From Streptomyces triculaminicus (GTDB lineage Bacteria > Actinomycetota > Actinomycetes > Streptomycetales > Streptomycetaceae), in contig NZ_JAFMOF010000001.1 in NCBI RefSeq assembly GCF_017349075.1, forward strand, positions 1-64,000: DNA of 64,000 bases. Reading direction: 5' to 3'. Both the position numbers and the translations under genes were made by a program. The notes under the pieces were generated by a model. It was not told the DNA's origin, did not search any database, and saw only the letters and a list, made by a program, of their open reading frames with translations. Positions 46,218 to 54,990 of this stretch are shown here, one piece after another. Positions within the stretch are counted from its first letter, which is position 1. Each line of letters opens with the position of its first letter.

Positions 46218-47045
46218 CTCCTTTGCGGCCGTGAAAGCCTGTTCGGGTGGGCGGCGTTGCCGTGTGGGCAGGGTGTTCGTGCCAGCGGGAGGGCTGACGC
46301 AGGTGGCGGTCCTGTCCCGCGCCGTGTCCGGCGACCGTCGTGGCGGTGCCGAGGACAGCCAGTACGATGAGCGGAAGCGTCCAGCGGTGCGCGGTGTCGT
46401 GCAGGATGCCGAGGAGTAGGGGCCGGCCGCCGCCACGAGGTAGCCGATGGACTGTGCCATGCCTGCCGGCGCGGCGGCTTCGCCGGCGCTGTCGGCGCGC
46501 TGGCTCTGGAACGTCAGCGCGAGGACGAGGCACGCGCCGCCGCCGAGCCCGAGCAGGGTGCACGCCAGGACGGACAGCGCGGGGGCGGCGACCAGTACGG
46601 TGAAGCCGGCTGCCACGAGGAGCGAGGCCCCGGCCGCGGTCCAGCGCTGGTCGTGCCGGCTCCGGGTGAGCAGGGGCAGGAGGCTGCTGGCCGCCAGAGA
46701 CACGACCTGGTAGTAGAACAGCATCCATCCGGCTGCGGTGCCGCTCGTACCGCGGTCGATCAGTATGCTGGGCAGCCACGTGACGGCGGTGTAGAAAGCC
46801 AGGGACTGCAGGCCCATGAAGAGGGTGACCTGCCAGGCGAGCCGGGACCGCCTGTGGGAGGCCCGGGCGACCAGGGGCGACGTCGCGGCGAACGTCAGCA
46901 GCGGGAGAGTGCTCAGCAGCCCGCCCCAGCTCGATGTCAGGCCGCTGCCGTGTTCGATCTCCGGCAGCAGCGCGCCGACACCGGTGAGAGTGGTGCGCAG
47001 GTTCGCCGCCACGAGGCAGATAGCGATGACGAACCCGGCCGACAC
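46218..47045 (-). pseudogene. MFS transporter (CynX/NimT-type) with a frameshift
   Basis: The first 210 residues read like a CynX-type major facilitator: FVIAICLVAANLRTTLTGVG, LPLLTFAATSPLVARASHRR, SLAFYTAVTWLPSILIDRGT and LLGLGGGACLVLALTFQ. Near 46420 one C is missing from a C-run; in the neighbouring frame the protein continues LLLGILHDTAHRWTLPLIVL. Either a real mutation or a sequence error. Read through, the corrected frame would overlap the car start. GTG 47045 is the first workable start; part of the N-terminus is also out of frame upstream. Likely substrate: an organic anion, perhaps the acid used by Car. Confidence 0.7.
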
Positions 47046-47106
47046 GGCGGGGCGGGCCGGTGGCCGGCGGCGGAGTGCTGACGGGACATGGAAGCCGGCC
47101 GCGCAC

Positions 47107-47817
47107 TCACCGGTCCTCCACTGCTCGTGGTGCGCCGGTCTCGTGGTCACGAGTGAGCTGGACGATCGCGGCCGCCGCGGCACGGGCGCCGCCCGCGTCC
47201 CGGGCCTCGATCGCGTCGACGAGCCGCCGGTGCAGGCGGGCGTGCTCCTCGGCGTGGACGGCGTCCCAGGGCAGGCCCCCCAAGGACGAGGTGAGCGCCG
47301 TACCGAGGTAGTCGTACATCTCGATCAGCAGGTCGTTCCCGCTCGCCCGGACCACGGCCCGGTGGAACAGCGCGTCGACGTTCGTGGCCGCGGACGTGTC
47401 TTCACCGGCGCAGGCCGCGTCGGCGTCGGCCAGCAGGTCCCGCAGCTGCTGCAACTGGCTCTCGTCGCGGCGCAGGGCCGCGGCTCCGGAGGCGTACTCC
47501 TCCAGAACGGTCCGCAGCTCCAGCACCTTGTCCCGCTGCGCGGAACTCGCCCGCCGTACCATGACCGACTGAAGCTCACTCGATGAGCGGACATAGGTGC
47601 CGTCGCCGGCTCGGGGCTCCAGCAGACCCAGGTGCACCAGCGCACCGATCGCCTCCCGCAGCGTGCTGCGTCCGACGCCGAGTTCCTCGATGAGGGCCTG
47701 CTCCGGCGGGATCCGCGTCCCCACCGGCCACCCGCCCGACTCGATGTGGGAGCGGAGACTGTCCACGAGCTGAGCGGAGAGGCTGGCGGTCCGCCGCGGT
47801 GCGCTGATGCGTTTCAT
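47107..47817 (-). CDS. GntR/FadR-family regulator
   Basis: 236 residues. The winged HTH (QALIEELGVGRSTLREAIGA, then GLLEPRAGDGTYVRS) is followed by an FCD ligand-binding domain with metal-binding-type residues (DALFHRAVVRASGNDLL, EEHARLHRRLVDAIEARDAG). FadR-subfamily members sense organic acids. It heads the gntR-mfs-car run and probably represses it when the acid is absent. Upstream, 47835-47862 is AT-rich and contains the near-symmetric ACATCAGACATTTGAACATC, a possible operator. Confidence 0.85.
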   Translation of the reverse strand: MKRISAPRRTASLSAQLVDSLRSHIESGGWPVGTRIPPEQALIEELGVGRSTLREAIGALVHLGLLEPRAGDGTYVRSSSELQSVMVRRASSAQRDKVLELRTVLEEYASGAAALRRDESQLQQLRDLLADADAACAGEDTSAATNVDALFHRAVVRASGNDLLIEMYDYLGTALTSSLGGLPWDAVHAEEHARLHRRLVDAIEARDAGGARAAAAAIVQLTRDHETGAPRAVEDR

Positions 47818-47959
47818 GGAAGCACTCTACACAAACATCAGACATTTGAACATCATGTACTTCTCGTGGTCAGACCGCCACGTCCGCGCTTCGTGTGGCT
47901 GGCCCCTCGCCGCGGAAGCGCCAGCCGACGGCCTCCCTCACCGGACTCACCTCGCCCGG

Positions 47960-48262
47960 TCAGGACAGACGACGGATGTCACCCCGGACCCGGCAGAAGC
48001 CGCCTGCCGCCGGGTGGAGGGCATCCACGGCGTAACGGGTACCGGGCCTCGCGTATCGCGCGAGGGAACTGGACGTTCCAGGAGGCGTCGCAGCCCTCGG
48101 AGACGACGTGGACATGTAGCCGGCCGACGTCCTGGACGCACTCGACGACGATCGATCCGGCCGGAACCGCGTGCACCGCGGCCACCGCCGTCGGTGCGGT
48201 CGCGGACGCGTAACAGGGCGGCGGCGAGCTCAACGTCACGGGCAGGCGGCACGGTGCAGCCG
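47960..48262 (-). pseudogene. remnant of a small conserved hypothetical protein
   Basis: IVVECVQDVGRLHVHVVSEG, CDASWNVQFPRAIREA and, in a second frame, TRYAVDALHPAAGGFCRVRG ending DIRRLS at 47960. The pieces belong together but are frameshifted around 48040. No function known. Confidence 0.5.
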
Positions 48263-48425
48263 GGTTTCCACAGCCGCGTGCTGTCCTGGGCGAGGTAGTA
48301 GACAGAGGAGGAGGCGTCACCGGCGAACACGAACCGGCCGCCGGGCGAGGTCGCACACGAGTACACCGCGCTGTCACAGGCGTACACCGCCTCGATCGCG
48401 CCACTCGCCTTGGACAGCCGCACCG
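48244..48425 (-). pseudogene. WD40-repeat C-terminal fragment
   Basis: The minus strand reads RLSKASGAIEAVYACDSAVY, SCATSPGGRFVFAGDASSSV, a WD40-type blade at the end of a larger lost protein. It lies 0.5 kb from the intact TIR-WD40 operon but on the opposite strand. Between 48430 and 48974 only weak frames occur (for example a minus-strand hydrophobic stretch SIHLLVPLLVLANSVLTPAV). Confidence 0.5.
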
Positions 48426-48974
48426 TGGTCAGGCGGTTGGTCGGGCGGTTTGGCCGCGGCCCGAGCCGACGTGGTGGACGTGCCGGGCGGCCAAGGCGAT
48501 CATGACGGCGGGAGTGAGAACGCTGTTGGCCAGGACCAGGAGCGGCACAAGCAAGTGGATGCTCTCGGCAGTAGGAGCGAGCGCCGGCCGAGCGTCTCGC
48601 TCTCCGGACAGCCTCCGGATGACGCCCGCACCGGTGCGGCGGCGACTGAAGATGCTCACTGAACGTGATGACTGGTTGGCTTCAGCCTCGAATACGTGAC
48701 ACCTCAACATGCGCGCTTACCAGTCTCGGGCCCCTGGACCGGGGCGTTCGTCGGGCCGGGCGAGCCTCCAGTGGCCCCAGCGTTTCCGGGCCGCGTCGGC
48801 CTTCCAGCGGTCGAAGCCGAAAGACGAGGTACATGACAGCCGACAGAGTTCGTCTATGTCGATTGATGCCGGGGTGGCGCTATGTTCTTCTCTCATCACC
48901 CGGGTGAGAAACTCGGCAGGCGGCGCGTGGCCGGCGGTCCCGTGCCCGGACGCACGACGGGGGCGAAGGAGCGG

Positions 48975-49757
48975 ATGAGCGCACACTTAGGGCGTCCCGG
49001 TACACGACAGGACCGTCGGTGGCGGAGCGTGGGTGGCTCAGTCGTCCGACTCGTCGCGGCGGCTGCCGCCGGCGCGCTCACGGGACTGGCCGTCTTCAGC
49101 CTCACTCAGGTGACCAGTCGCATTCTGTTCGTCGTCACGGGCGGCGCCTTGGGTGCGGTGACCGTCCTCGCCGTGCAGTGGTACCGGCGCCTCGCCCAGC
49201 TCACCGAGGTGAGGGTCACCATCCCGCAGCTGAGCGAGCTCACGTTCGCTGTCAACAACGACTCCCGCCAGGTCGCCTGGCGCATGTTCGTCGAAACGGT
49301 GACCCGTGTATCGACACAGCCCCTGGCCAGTGACGAGGGAGTCGTCCGGGAGGCGCTCACATCGATGTACGGGCTGTTCGCCACGACGCGGGAGACGCTG
49401 AAGGCAGCGCGCCCCTCCGCTCCGGTCCCCGGCGGGCAGACGGTCGAGTACCTCGCGATCACCATGCTGAACCGCGAGCTGAGGCCGTTCCTGTCCCACT
49501 GGCACCCACGGCTGCGGGAGTTCGAGCAGGCCCACCCCGACGGCCCGGAGTCCGAATGGCCGGAGAACGCCGCCTGCCGGGCAGAACTACAGCGGGTGCA
49601 GCGCGACATCCACGCCTACGCCATCGGCTTCGCCCGCCTCGCCGGTGTCCGTGAAGCCGAGACCCTCATCGGGCACGTGCCCGTCCCCCGCACCCCCGAC
49701 GCCAGACCCGAGGGGAGCACTACGCCGCCCGGCGGCGACGGGCGGACCACGCGGTGA
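48975..49757 (+). CDS. membrane protein, first gene of the TIR-WD40 operon
   Basis: 260 residues. Two adjacent hydrophobic segments (VVRLVAAAAAGALTGLAVFS and RILFVVTGGALGAVTVLAV) are followed by a helical cytoplasmic domain (VRVTIPQLSELTFAVNNDSR, TMLNRELRPFLSHWHPRLRE). ATG 48975 follows GAAGGAG. The gene overlaps the TIR-WD40 start (GTGAG at 49754-49758), so they are coupled. It is unrecognised as a family. In context it may be an effector membrane component or an anchor for the TIR protein. Confidence 0.75.
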   Translation: MSAHLGRPGTRQDRRWRSVGGSVVRLVAAAAAGALTGLAVFSLTQVTSRILFVVTGGALGAVTVLAVQWYRRLAQLTEVRVTIPQLSELTFAVNNDSRQVAWRMFVETVTRVSTQPLASDEGVVREALTSMYGLFATTRETLKAARPSAPVPGGQTVEYLAITMLNRELRPFLSHWHPRLREFEQAHPDGPESEWPENAACRAELQRVQRDIHAYAIGFARLAGVREAETLIGHVPVPRTPDARPEGSTTPPGGDGRTTR

Positions 49758-52627
49758 GCCTCCCAGCGACAGGCATAGGACGGATCCGCGGGCGTGGTGC
49801 AGGCGGCACCCCTCGCGGCGAGCCAGGCGAATACGACGCGTTCATCTCGTACAGCCACGCCTGGGACAAGGACGTAGCGAAGGCCTTCCAGATCGCGTTG
49901 CAGGGTTTCGATCGCCCCTGGTACCGGCCGAGAAGCCTGAAGCTGTTCCGTGACGAGACCAATCTCGCGGCAAGTCCCCATCTGTGGCAGGAGATCGAGC
50001 AGGGGCTGACCCGGTCGCGGTGGCTCGTGGTGATGGCGAGCCCTTCGGCAGCTGCGTCCCCGTGGGTGCGGCAGGAGATCCGCTGGTGGCTCGCCCACCG
50101 GTCTGCGGACACCTTGCTCATCGGCTGGACCGACGGCACATTGTTCTGGGACCCCGAACGGGCGGGATTCGACTGGTCGCGTACGGACGCCCTGCCGAAG
50201 CAGGAGATGGAGCGGGCGTTCGAAGCGGAGCCCCGTTGGGTGGACCTGCGCTGGCTGCGCAGTCCGGAGCAAGCCAGTGCGGCCGACCCCCGGCTGGTCG
50301 AGTGCGTCGCGGAATTCGTCGCACCCCTGACGGGCAGGTCCAAGGACGAGTTGATCGGCGACCATGTACGTCGGCACCGCCAGACCCGCCGTCTGGTGCA
50401 GGCCACGCTCGCCGCGCTCACCGTACTGTTCCTCTTGGCCCTGGCCGGCGGGGTCACCGCCTACACCCAGCGCAACACCGCCCGCGCCCAGACCCTGGTC
50501 GCGCAGTCCAGGCAACTGGTTGCCGAGGCCTCGTCGATCAGGGACGCCCAACCGGATCTGGCACGCCAGTTGATGGTGCAGGCGTACCGGCTCGCGCCGA
50601 CGGCGGAAGCGGTCGGCGCGCTCGTCGACAGCTACGCGATTCCCCGGGTTGTCCACGGCCGCGGGTTGGTGCGCGCGGCCGCATACAGCAGCCGGGGCCT
50701 GCTCGCTGTGGCCGACGACGACGGTCTGCGGCTGTTCGACCCCGCGCGCGGAACACAGCCGATCTTCACGGAGTCCGTGAAACGCCAGGCGACCGCGGTC
50801 GCCTTCAGCCCGGACGGCAAGCAGTTGGCCCTCGGCGGCGCGAACGGCACGGTGCGGCTGCTGGACGTGACGGACGGCAGCCGCCCCAGGGCCCTGGCAG
50901 AGACGTCCGGGGTGGGCGATCGCAGGGAGGTCCTCGTCCTCGTCGTCACCTCTGGCGGGCAGCTGGTCGCCATGACATGGAAAACCGGCGCCGTCCTCGA
51001 CGTCTCGGATCCCGCTCGGCCGAGGTCCCTCGGGTCTCTGCCGGACTATCCAGTAGCGGCAAGCCCGGGTGGCGATCTGATCGTCACGGAGGAACGAGAC
51101 ACGCAAGGAGCGTACTTGGGACACCTGCGGCTGTGGAGCGTGTCCGGCTCCGCCCGGCCACGCCCGGTCGCCACGCTCGCCTCGCCACCTGTGGACGTCT
51201 CCGAATCCCGGCAGCGCGCGGTGTTCAGCCCCAACGGTCCGCTGCTCGCCATCGCCAGCAAGGACAGCAGGGTGAAGATGTGGGACGTCGCAGACCCCGC
51301 CCGTCCGGTCGCCAGAGCAGACTTGTACGCACAGAGCAGGCTCGGCATCCACTCCGTGGCGTTCTCCCCCGACGCGACGACCCTGGCCACCGGGGACAGT
51401 GACGGCACCGTCGCCCTCTGGGACGTTTCCGACCCCTTGCGCCCCCGTTCCGGCGCCCGGTTGAGCGGCCACACGAGGACGGTGGGCGGGCTCTCCTTCA
51501 GCCCGGACGGGCACACCGTGGCCTCGGCCGACGCCTACGACACGCTGCTCGACGACGGCACAGGCCCCCGCACCGTCCGGTTGTGGTCGGTGTCGGGAAG
51601 CGAGCGGGCCTCCGCGTTCACGACCCTGCCGACCAAGGGGAGCTTTCCGCCCGCATTCGGTCCGGACAGCCGCACACTGGCCGGTGGCGGCGAACCCACG
51701 ACCGTGTGGCGGGTGGACGGCACAGGCACGCCACGTCTCCTGTCGACTGTGGAGACGGTCAATCCCGGGGGCCAAGCCGCGGCCTTCGGCATGGACCGGC
51801 GCACCCTGTTCTCCGGTATGCCCCTGAAGGCATGGGACATGACCGACCCGACTCACCCACGGCCCCTGACCCGGGGGGCGGCCCGCACGGTCGGAGCGGA
51901 GAGTCTAGCCGTCAACCCCGTCCTTCCGTTGGCGGCAGCACGGGGCGGCCCTGGCGAGCGGGCGCAGGTGTGGGACATCGGTGATAAGACGCGGCCCACC
52001 CTGCTCGGTACGCTCGACAGTGCCGGCGCCGAACGCCAGGACCTCGCCTTCAGCCCGGACGGTACGCTGCTGGCGGCATCGTCCCGGTCGGGCGGCGTAC
52101 GACTCTGGCGGGTCGCCCGGCATGCCCCGCCCAGGCCCGTGGGCGACCTCCCCACGGCGAAGGGGAAGCCCCGCGCGCTGGCATTCGGTCCGCAGGGCCG
52201 CACCCTGGTCGTCGGGGACGAGACCGGAACGATCAGCACCTGGGACGTATCGCGTCCCGGACGTCCTGTGCGCCAGGGGGCTTCCACCCGGCACACCGGC
52301 GCCATCACCGGGCTCGCCTTCCATCCCGGCGGGGAACTCATGGCCACCGCCGGTCTGGACGGCCGCATCCGCCTTTGGGACGTCAGGAACCCGGCCCGTC
52401 CCGTCGAGGTGACCGCACTGAGCGGCGGCGGCCTGTACCCCTACGCGACCGTGGGCTTCAGCCCGGATGGACGCCTACTGGCGGGCAGCGACAGCACAGG
52501 CATTCGACTGTGGACGGTGGACCGGACCGGCATCCTGCGGCAAATGTGCGCCGAGTCCCCACGAATCACCCCCGACCAGTGGGCCCAGTATCTCCCGGAC
52601 CGGCCCTACGACCCACCCTGCTCCTGA
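49754..52627 (+). CDS. TIR - transmembrane - WD40 propeller protein
   Basis: 957 residues. The TIR domain (about 26-170) begins YDAFISYSH (27-35) and has WVRQE at 104-108; Glu108 fits the NADase catalytic position. One membrane helix (about 214-237, ALTVLFLLALAGGVTAY) is followed by a helical linker, then WD40 blades from about 290 to 935 (AFSPDGKQLALGGANGTVRL, AFSPDATTLATGDSDGTVAL, AFHPGGELMATAGLDGRIRL), enough for two propellers. TIR domains in bacteria cleave NAD in anti-phage and signalling systems. TIR-WD40 proteins are known in Streptomyces, but their triggers are not. GTG 49754 overlaps the upstream gene. Confidence 0.88.
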   Translation: MSLPATGIGRIRGRGAGGTPRGEPGEYDAFISYSHAWDKDVAKAFQIALQGFDRPWYRPRSLKLFRDETNLAASPHLWQEIEQGLTRSRWLVVMASPSAAASPWVRQEIRWWLAHRSADTLLIGWTDGTLFWDPERAGFDWSRTDALPKQEMERAFEAEPRWVDLRWLRSPEQASAADPRLVECVAEFVAPLTGRSKDELIGDHVRRHRQTRRLVQATLAALTVLFLLALAGGVTAYTQRNTARAQTLVAQSRQLVAEASSIRDAQPDLARQLMVQAYRLAPTAEAVGALVDSYAIPRVVHGRGLVRAAAYSSRGLLAVADDDGLRLFDPARGTQPIFTESVKRQATAVAFSPDGKQLALGGANGTVRLLDVTDGSRPRALAETSGVGDRREVLVLVVTSGGQLVAMTWKTGAVLDVSDPARPRSLGSLPDYPVAASPGGDLIVTEERDTQGAYLGHLRLWSVSGSARPRPVATLASPPVDVSESRQRAVFSPNGPLLAIASKDSRVKMWDVADPARPVARADLYAQSRLGIHSVAFSPDATTLATGDSDGTVALWDVSDPLRPRSGARLSGHTRTVGGLSFSPDGHTVASADAYDTLLDDGTGPRTVRLWSVSGSERASAFTTLPTKGSFPPAFGPDSRTLAGGGEPTTVWRVDGTGTPRLLSTVETVNPGGQAAAFGMDRRTLFSGMPLKAWDMTDPTHPRPLTRGAARTVGAESLAVNPVLPLAAARGGPGERAQVWDIGDKTRPTLLGTLDSAGAERQDLAFSPDGTLLAASSRSGGVRLWRVARHAPPRPVGDLPTAKGKPRALAFGPQGRTLVVGDETGTISTWDVSRPGRPVRQGASTRHTGAITGLAFHPGGELMATAGLDGRIRLWDVRNPARPVEVTALSGGGLYPYATVGFSPDGRLLAGSDSTGIRLWTVDRTGILRQMCAESPRITPDQWAQYLPDRPYDPPCS

Positions 52628-52647
52628 CGCACGAGACGGAGGACACC

Positions 52648-53328
52648 GTGGCAAACGGCTTACAGCGCACCATCCCGCTCGCCGCGTTTCTGACGATCCT
52701 GCTGATGACCGGCGCGTGCGATGCCTCGAACCCCGCTCCCCCGATCACCCCGTCGGCTCAGCGGCCGACTTCCTCCGCCCCTGATTCCCCGCCTGACTCT
52801 CCGCCAGACGCCTCCACAGTCGTCGGACCGGCGCCGGCGGATCTGCATGACGTGAACTGGGCCGACGTTCCTGTCCCTGGCGAGTTCTGCGGCGTGCCGG
52901 GGCTCGTGCGACTCGGCCCCACAGGTGAGGCCATGGCCACCTCGCGGACATGGGGACCGGTGCGCTTCAGGCGAACGAAGAACGTCTTCTATGGCGACAC
53001 CGACGGCGACCACCGCGACGAGGCCGTTGCCTTCGTCGGGTGCGACGACAACGGAGCCACGCAGAACGCAGACATCGCCGTCGAATACGTGGTGTACGCG
53101 CATGCGGGGAAGGACCTCGCCGTCCTCGGCTCGATCACCCCACGGCAGAAGTCCACCGCGTACCACACGGCACTCGCACGAGCGGAGTTCGCACCAGGCC
53201 GGATCATCGTGCACGAGAAGTGGTACCGCCCCAACGACGCGCACTGCTGCCCGAGCGGTGACGCGACCACTATCTGGACCCGTGAGGGCAACCGGCTGAC
53301 GCCCGGTGCCCCCCGCATCACCTCGTGA
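52648..53328 (+). CDS. lipoprotein, third gene of the TIR-WD40 operon
   Basis: 226 residues with a lipoprotein signal (PLAAFLTILLMTGACDA, lipobox Cys24), a Pro/Ser-rich spacer and a domain containing FYGDTDGDHRDEAVAFVGCD (an FG-GAP/dockerin-like Asp-rich loop that may bind calcium) and WYRPNDAHCCPSGDATTIWT with a Cys pair. It could be the outer sensor of the system. GTG 52648 follows GGAGG. Its stop TGA overlaps the next GTG start (TCGTGACC). Confidence 0.75.
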   Translation: MANGLQRTIPLAAFLTILLMTGACDASNPAPPITPSAQRPTSSAPDSPPDSPPDASTVVGPAPADLHDVNWADVPVPGEFCGVPGLVRLGPTGEAMATSRTWGPVRFRRTKNVFYGDTDGDHRDEAVAFVGCDDNGATQNADIAVEYVVYAHAGKDLAVLGSITPRQKSTAYHTALARAEFAPGRIIVHEKWYRPNDAHCCPSGDATTIWTREGNRLTPGAPRITS

Positions 53329-53500
53329 CCGGGCACCTCGCGACGGGAGTAACGGAGCGTGCGGGCTTCCGGGCCCACCACGACGTTTTCATCTCGTACA
53401 ACCGAATCTGGACCGTGACGTCGCGGCCGTCGTCCAGCAGGCCGGCTACGAGGACGCCGACAGCGTGGCTCTCACTGAACGGACGGTCTTCGAGTGGCGC
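53325..53500 (+). pseudogene. second TIR-domain gene, broken after the first strand
   Basis: From GTG 53325, coupled to the lipoprotein stop, the frame reads RAGFRAHHDVFISYNRIW, a clear TIR start (FISYN). The frame then shifts; DRDVAAVVQQAGYEDADSVA appears in another frame, and TIR sequence is lost by about 53410-53500. The rest of the gene was deleted at a junction with the minus-strand gene to the right. Confidence 0.6.
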
Positions 53501-53925
53501 GGCGGCGACCGGAGAGCTGGGCGGAGTCACCACCGTGACCGTAATGCCGTCCTGTGTCAGGCGGCCTCCGGCCGCGAAGTGCGGGCTGCCTCCGCAGTCT
53601 CTACGGGGCCTTCCCTGTGGGGGGAGTCCTGGGGCGGGCTTGCAGGTGATCGCCGAATCGCGGCAGCGGGAGCGGAAGACCGCCGCCGCTGATCTTGGCC
53701 AGGCTGTCCAGAGCGGCCAGAAGGGCATTCCGGTCGGCTTGGCTCTCCCCCTGGCTGAGTACCGCCTGGACGCTGGTGGCGAGGCTGTCGTCCAGCACCG
53801 CCAGGTCCGGTAGAGCCTCGGCAGCCGTGTGGCGGGCCGGCGTCCAGGTTGCCGAGGTCGCCAACGATGCGGGTGGCAGCCAGGTCGTGAAGGGCGAAGT
53901 ACAGGTCCCGGGCCGGTGACGTCAC
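53405..53925 (-). pseudogene. frameshifted hypothetical gene downstream of Nudix
   Basis: The minus strand starts TSPARDLYFALHDLAATRIV at GTG 53925, overlapping the Nudix stop. It continues in other frames as LDDSLATSVQAVLSQGESQA, LAALDSLAKISGGGLPLPLP and VVTPPSSPVAAAPLEDRPFS. It looks like one helical protein with several frameshifts, truncated at the TIR junction. No family is recognised. Confidence 0.45.
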
Positions 53926-54512
53926 CGCAGCCGCTCCACGGCCAGCACCTGATCGGCTAGGAGCACGGCGGTGACACTGCCAGCCTCCGTCATCGCGCCG
54001 GAGCGGACCAGCGCGACGGCCTCGGCTACGGGTACCGAGCGCATTGTCATTCCCGCCTCGGTCGTGTCACGAGCGAGCCGACCGGGCGCAAGGCCGCGGG
54101 CGAGGAAGAGGTGGGTCTGGGCGGCCGTAGCCGAGGGCAGTGGGTGGATCGTACTGAGGTGCTGCCAGGTGTCAGCGCGCCAGCCGGTCTCCTCTTCGAG
54201 TTCGCGGCGTGCCGCCACCAGCGGTTCCTCGCCCGGCTCAGCTCCGCCGCCGGGCAGGGTGAGCATGCGTCGGCCGGGCAGGTAGAACTCGTCCTCGACC
54301 AGCAGGACTCGTCCGTCCTGGCCGAGGGCGACGACGCGGACCCCATCCGCTACCTCGACGTGCTCGTAGACCTCCGGGGCACTCGGGCCCTCGAGCGAGT
54401 CCCGGAAGAGCCGGATGAACTGGCCCTCGTACACCGCCCTCCGGCTCACCGTCCGCCAAGCGGACGGCGCGGCGGTCGGCTGACCGTCGTTGTGGGAAGC
54501 GGGCGTCAGCAT
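53922..54512 (-). CDS. Nudix hydrolase (ADP-ribose pyrophosphatase-like)
   Basis: About 196 residues from ATG 54512. A typical ADPRase N-terminus (VSRRAVYEGQFIRLFRDSLE) and a complete Nudix box (GGGAEPGEEPLVAARRELEE followed by ETGW) are present, and the C-terminal helix SVPVAEAVALVRSGAMTEAG fits the subfamily. Members split ADP-ribose or similar to AMP and sugar phosphate. Close to the TIR-WD40 operon, whose TIR product could be ADP-ribose, but on the opposite strand, so a link is only a guess. Confidence 0.85.
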   Translation of the reverse strand: MLTPASHNDGQPTAAPSAWRTVSRRAVYEGQFIRLFRDSLEGPSAPEVYEHVEVADGVRVVALGQDGRVLLVEDEFYLPGRRMLTLPGGGAEPGEEPLVAARRELEEETGWRADTWQHLSTIHPLPSATAAQTHLFLARGLAPGRLARDTTEAGMTMRSVPVAEAVALVRSGAMTEAGSVTAVLLADQVLAVERLR

Positions 54513-54762
54513 CCCGTCAGCATGCCCGCCGATCGCCGGGGGCAACAAGGGAGCCGGAAAAGTGGCGGCCGAGCACGGGCTGCTGCTCCCTCCGCGTCCG
54601 ACTCTCCGGAGCAGGCCGCGACGGTTGCTGGCCCGGGTCGCCGGCGGCGTGGGGCGCCCGAGCTCCCGGACTTTTGTCAGTGGCGCCCGTGACGATCATG
54701 GTTCAAGATCCAGTCGGGCCGCAGTGTGCGTCCCGGGCAATCACGGATGCAAGGAGGTTCAC

Positions 54763-54990
54763 ATGAACGAAGCCCTCACGATGGGCCTGCTGTTCCTGGC
54801 GGTCTTCGGCTCGTTCTGCGGGTTCCTCACGTGGCAGCTTGTCAGCCGGCTGCTCTCTCTGTTCGGTGGCATAGCGGTGGAGGGCCGCTGCGTACGCCGC
54901 TACTCGGCGGAGTCCAGCGACAACGGAACCAGCTGGCACCACGTCTACGGATTCACCACCCGCGACGGCCGATACGTGGAGCGTGGCAGT
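54763..54990 (+). pseudogene. DUF3592-like small membrane protein, 3'-truncated
   Basis: NEALTMGLLFLAVFGSFCGF opens with one membrane helix after AAGGAGG, then VEGRCVRRYSAESSDNGTSW and YGFTTRDGRYVE, which is a DUF3592-like pattern. After about 75 residues it runs into the HemC-like remnant on the other strand, and the natural end is lost. Confidence 0.6.

Noticed and set aside
49616..51856. Antisense frame of 746 codons opposite the TIR-WD40 gene
   Set aside because: Shadow of strong GC bias; no domains.
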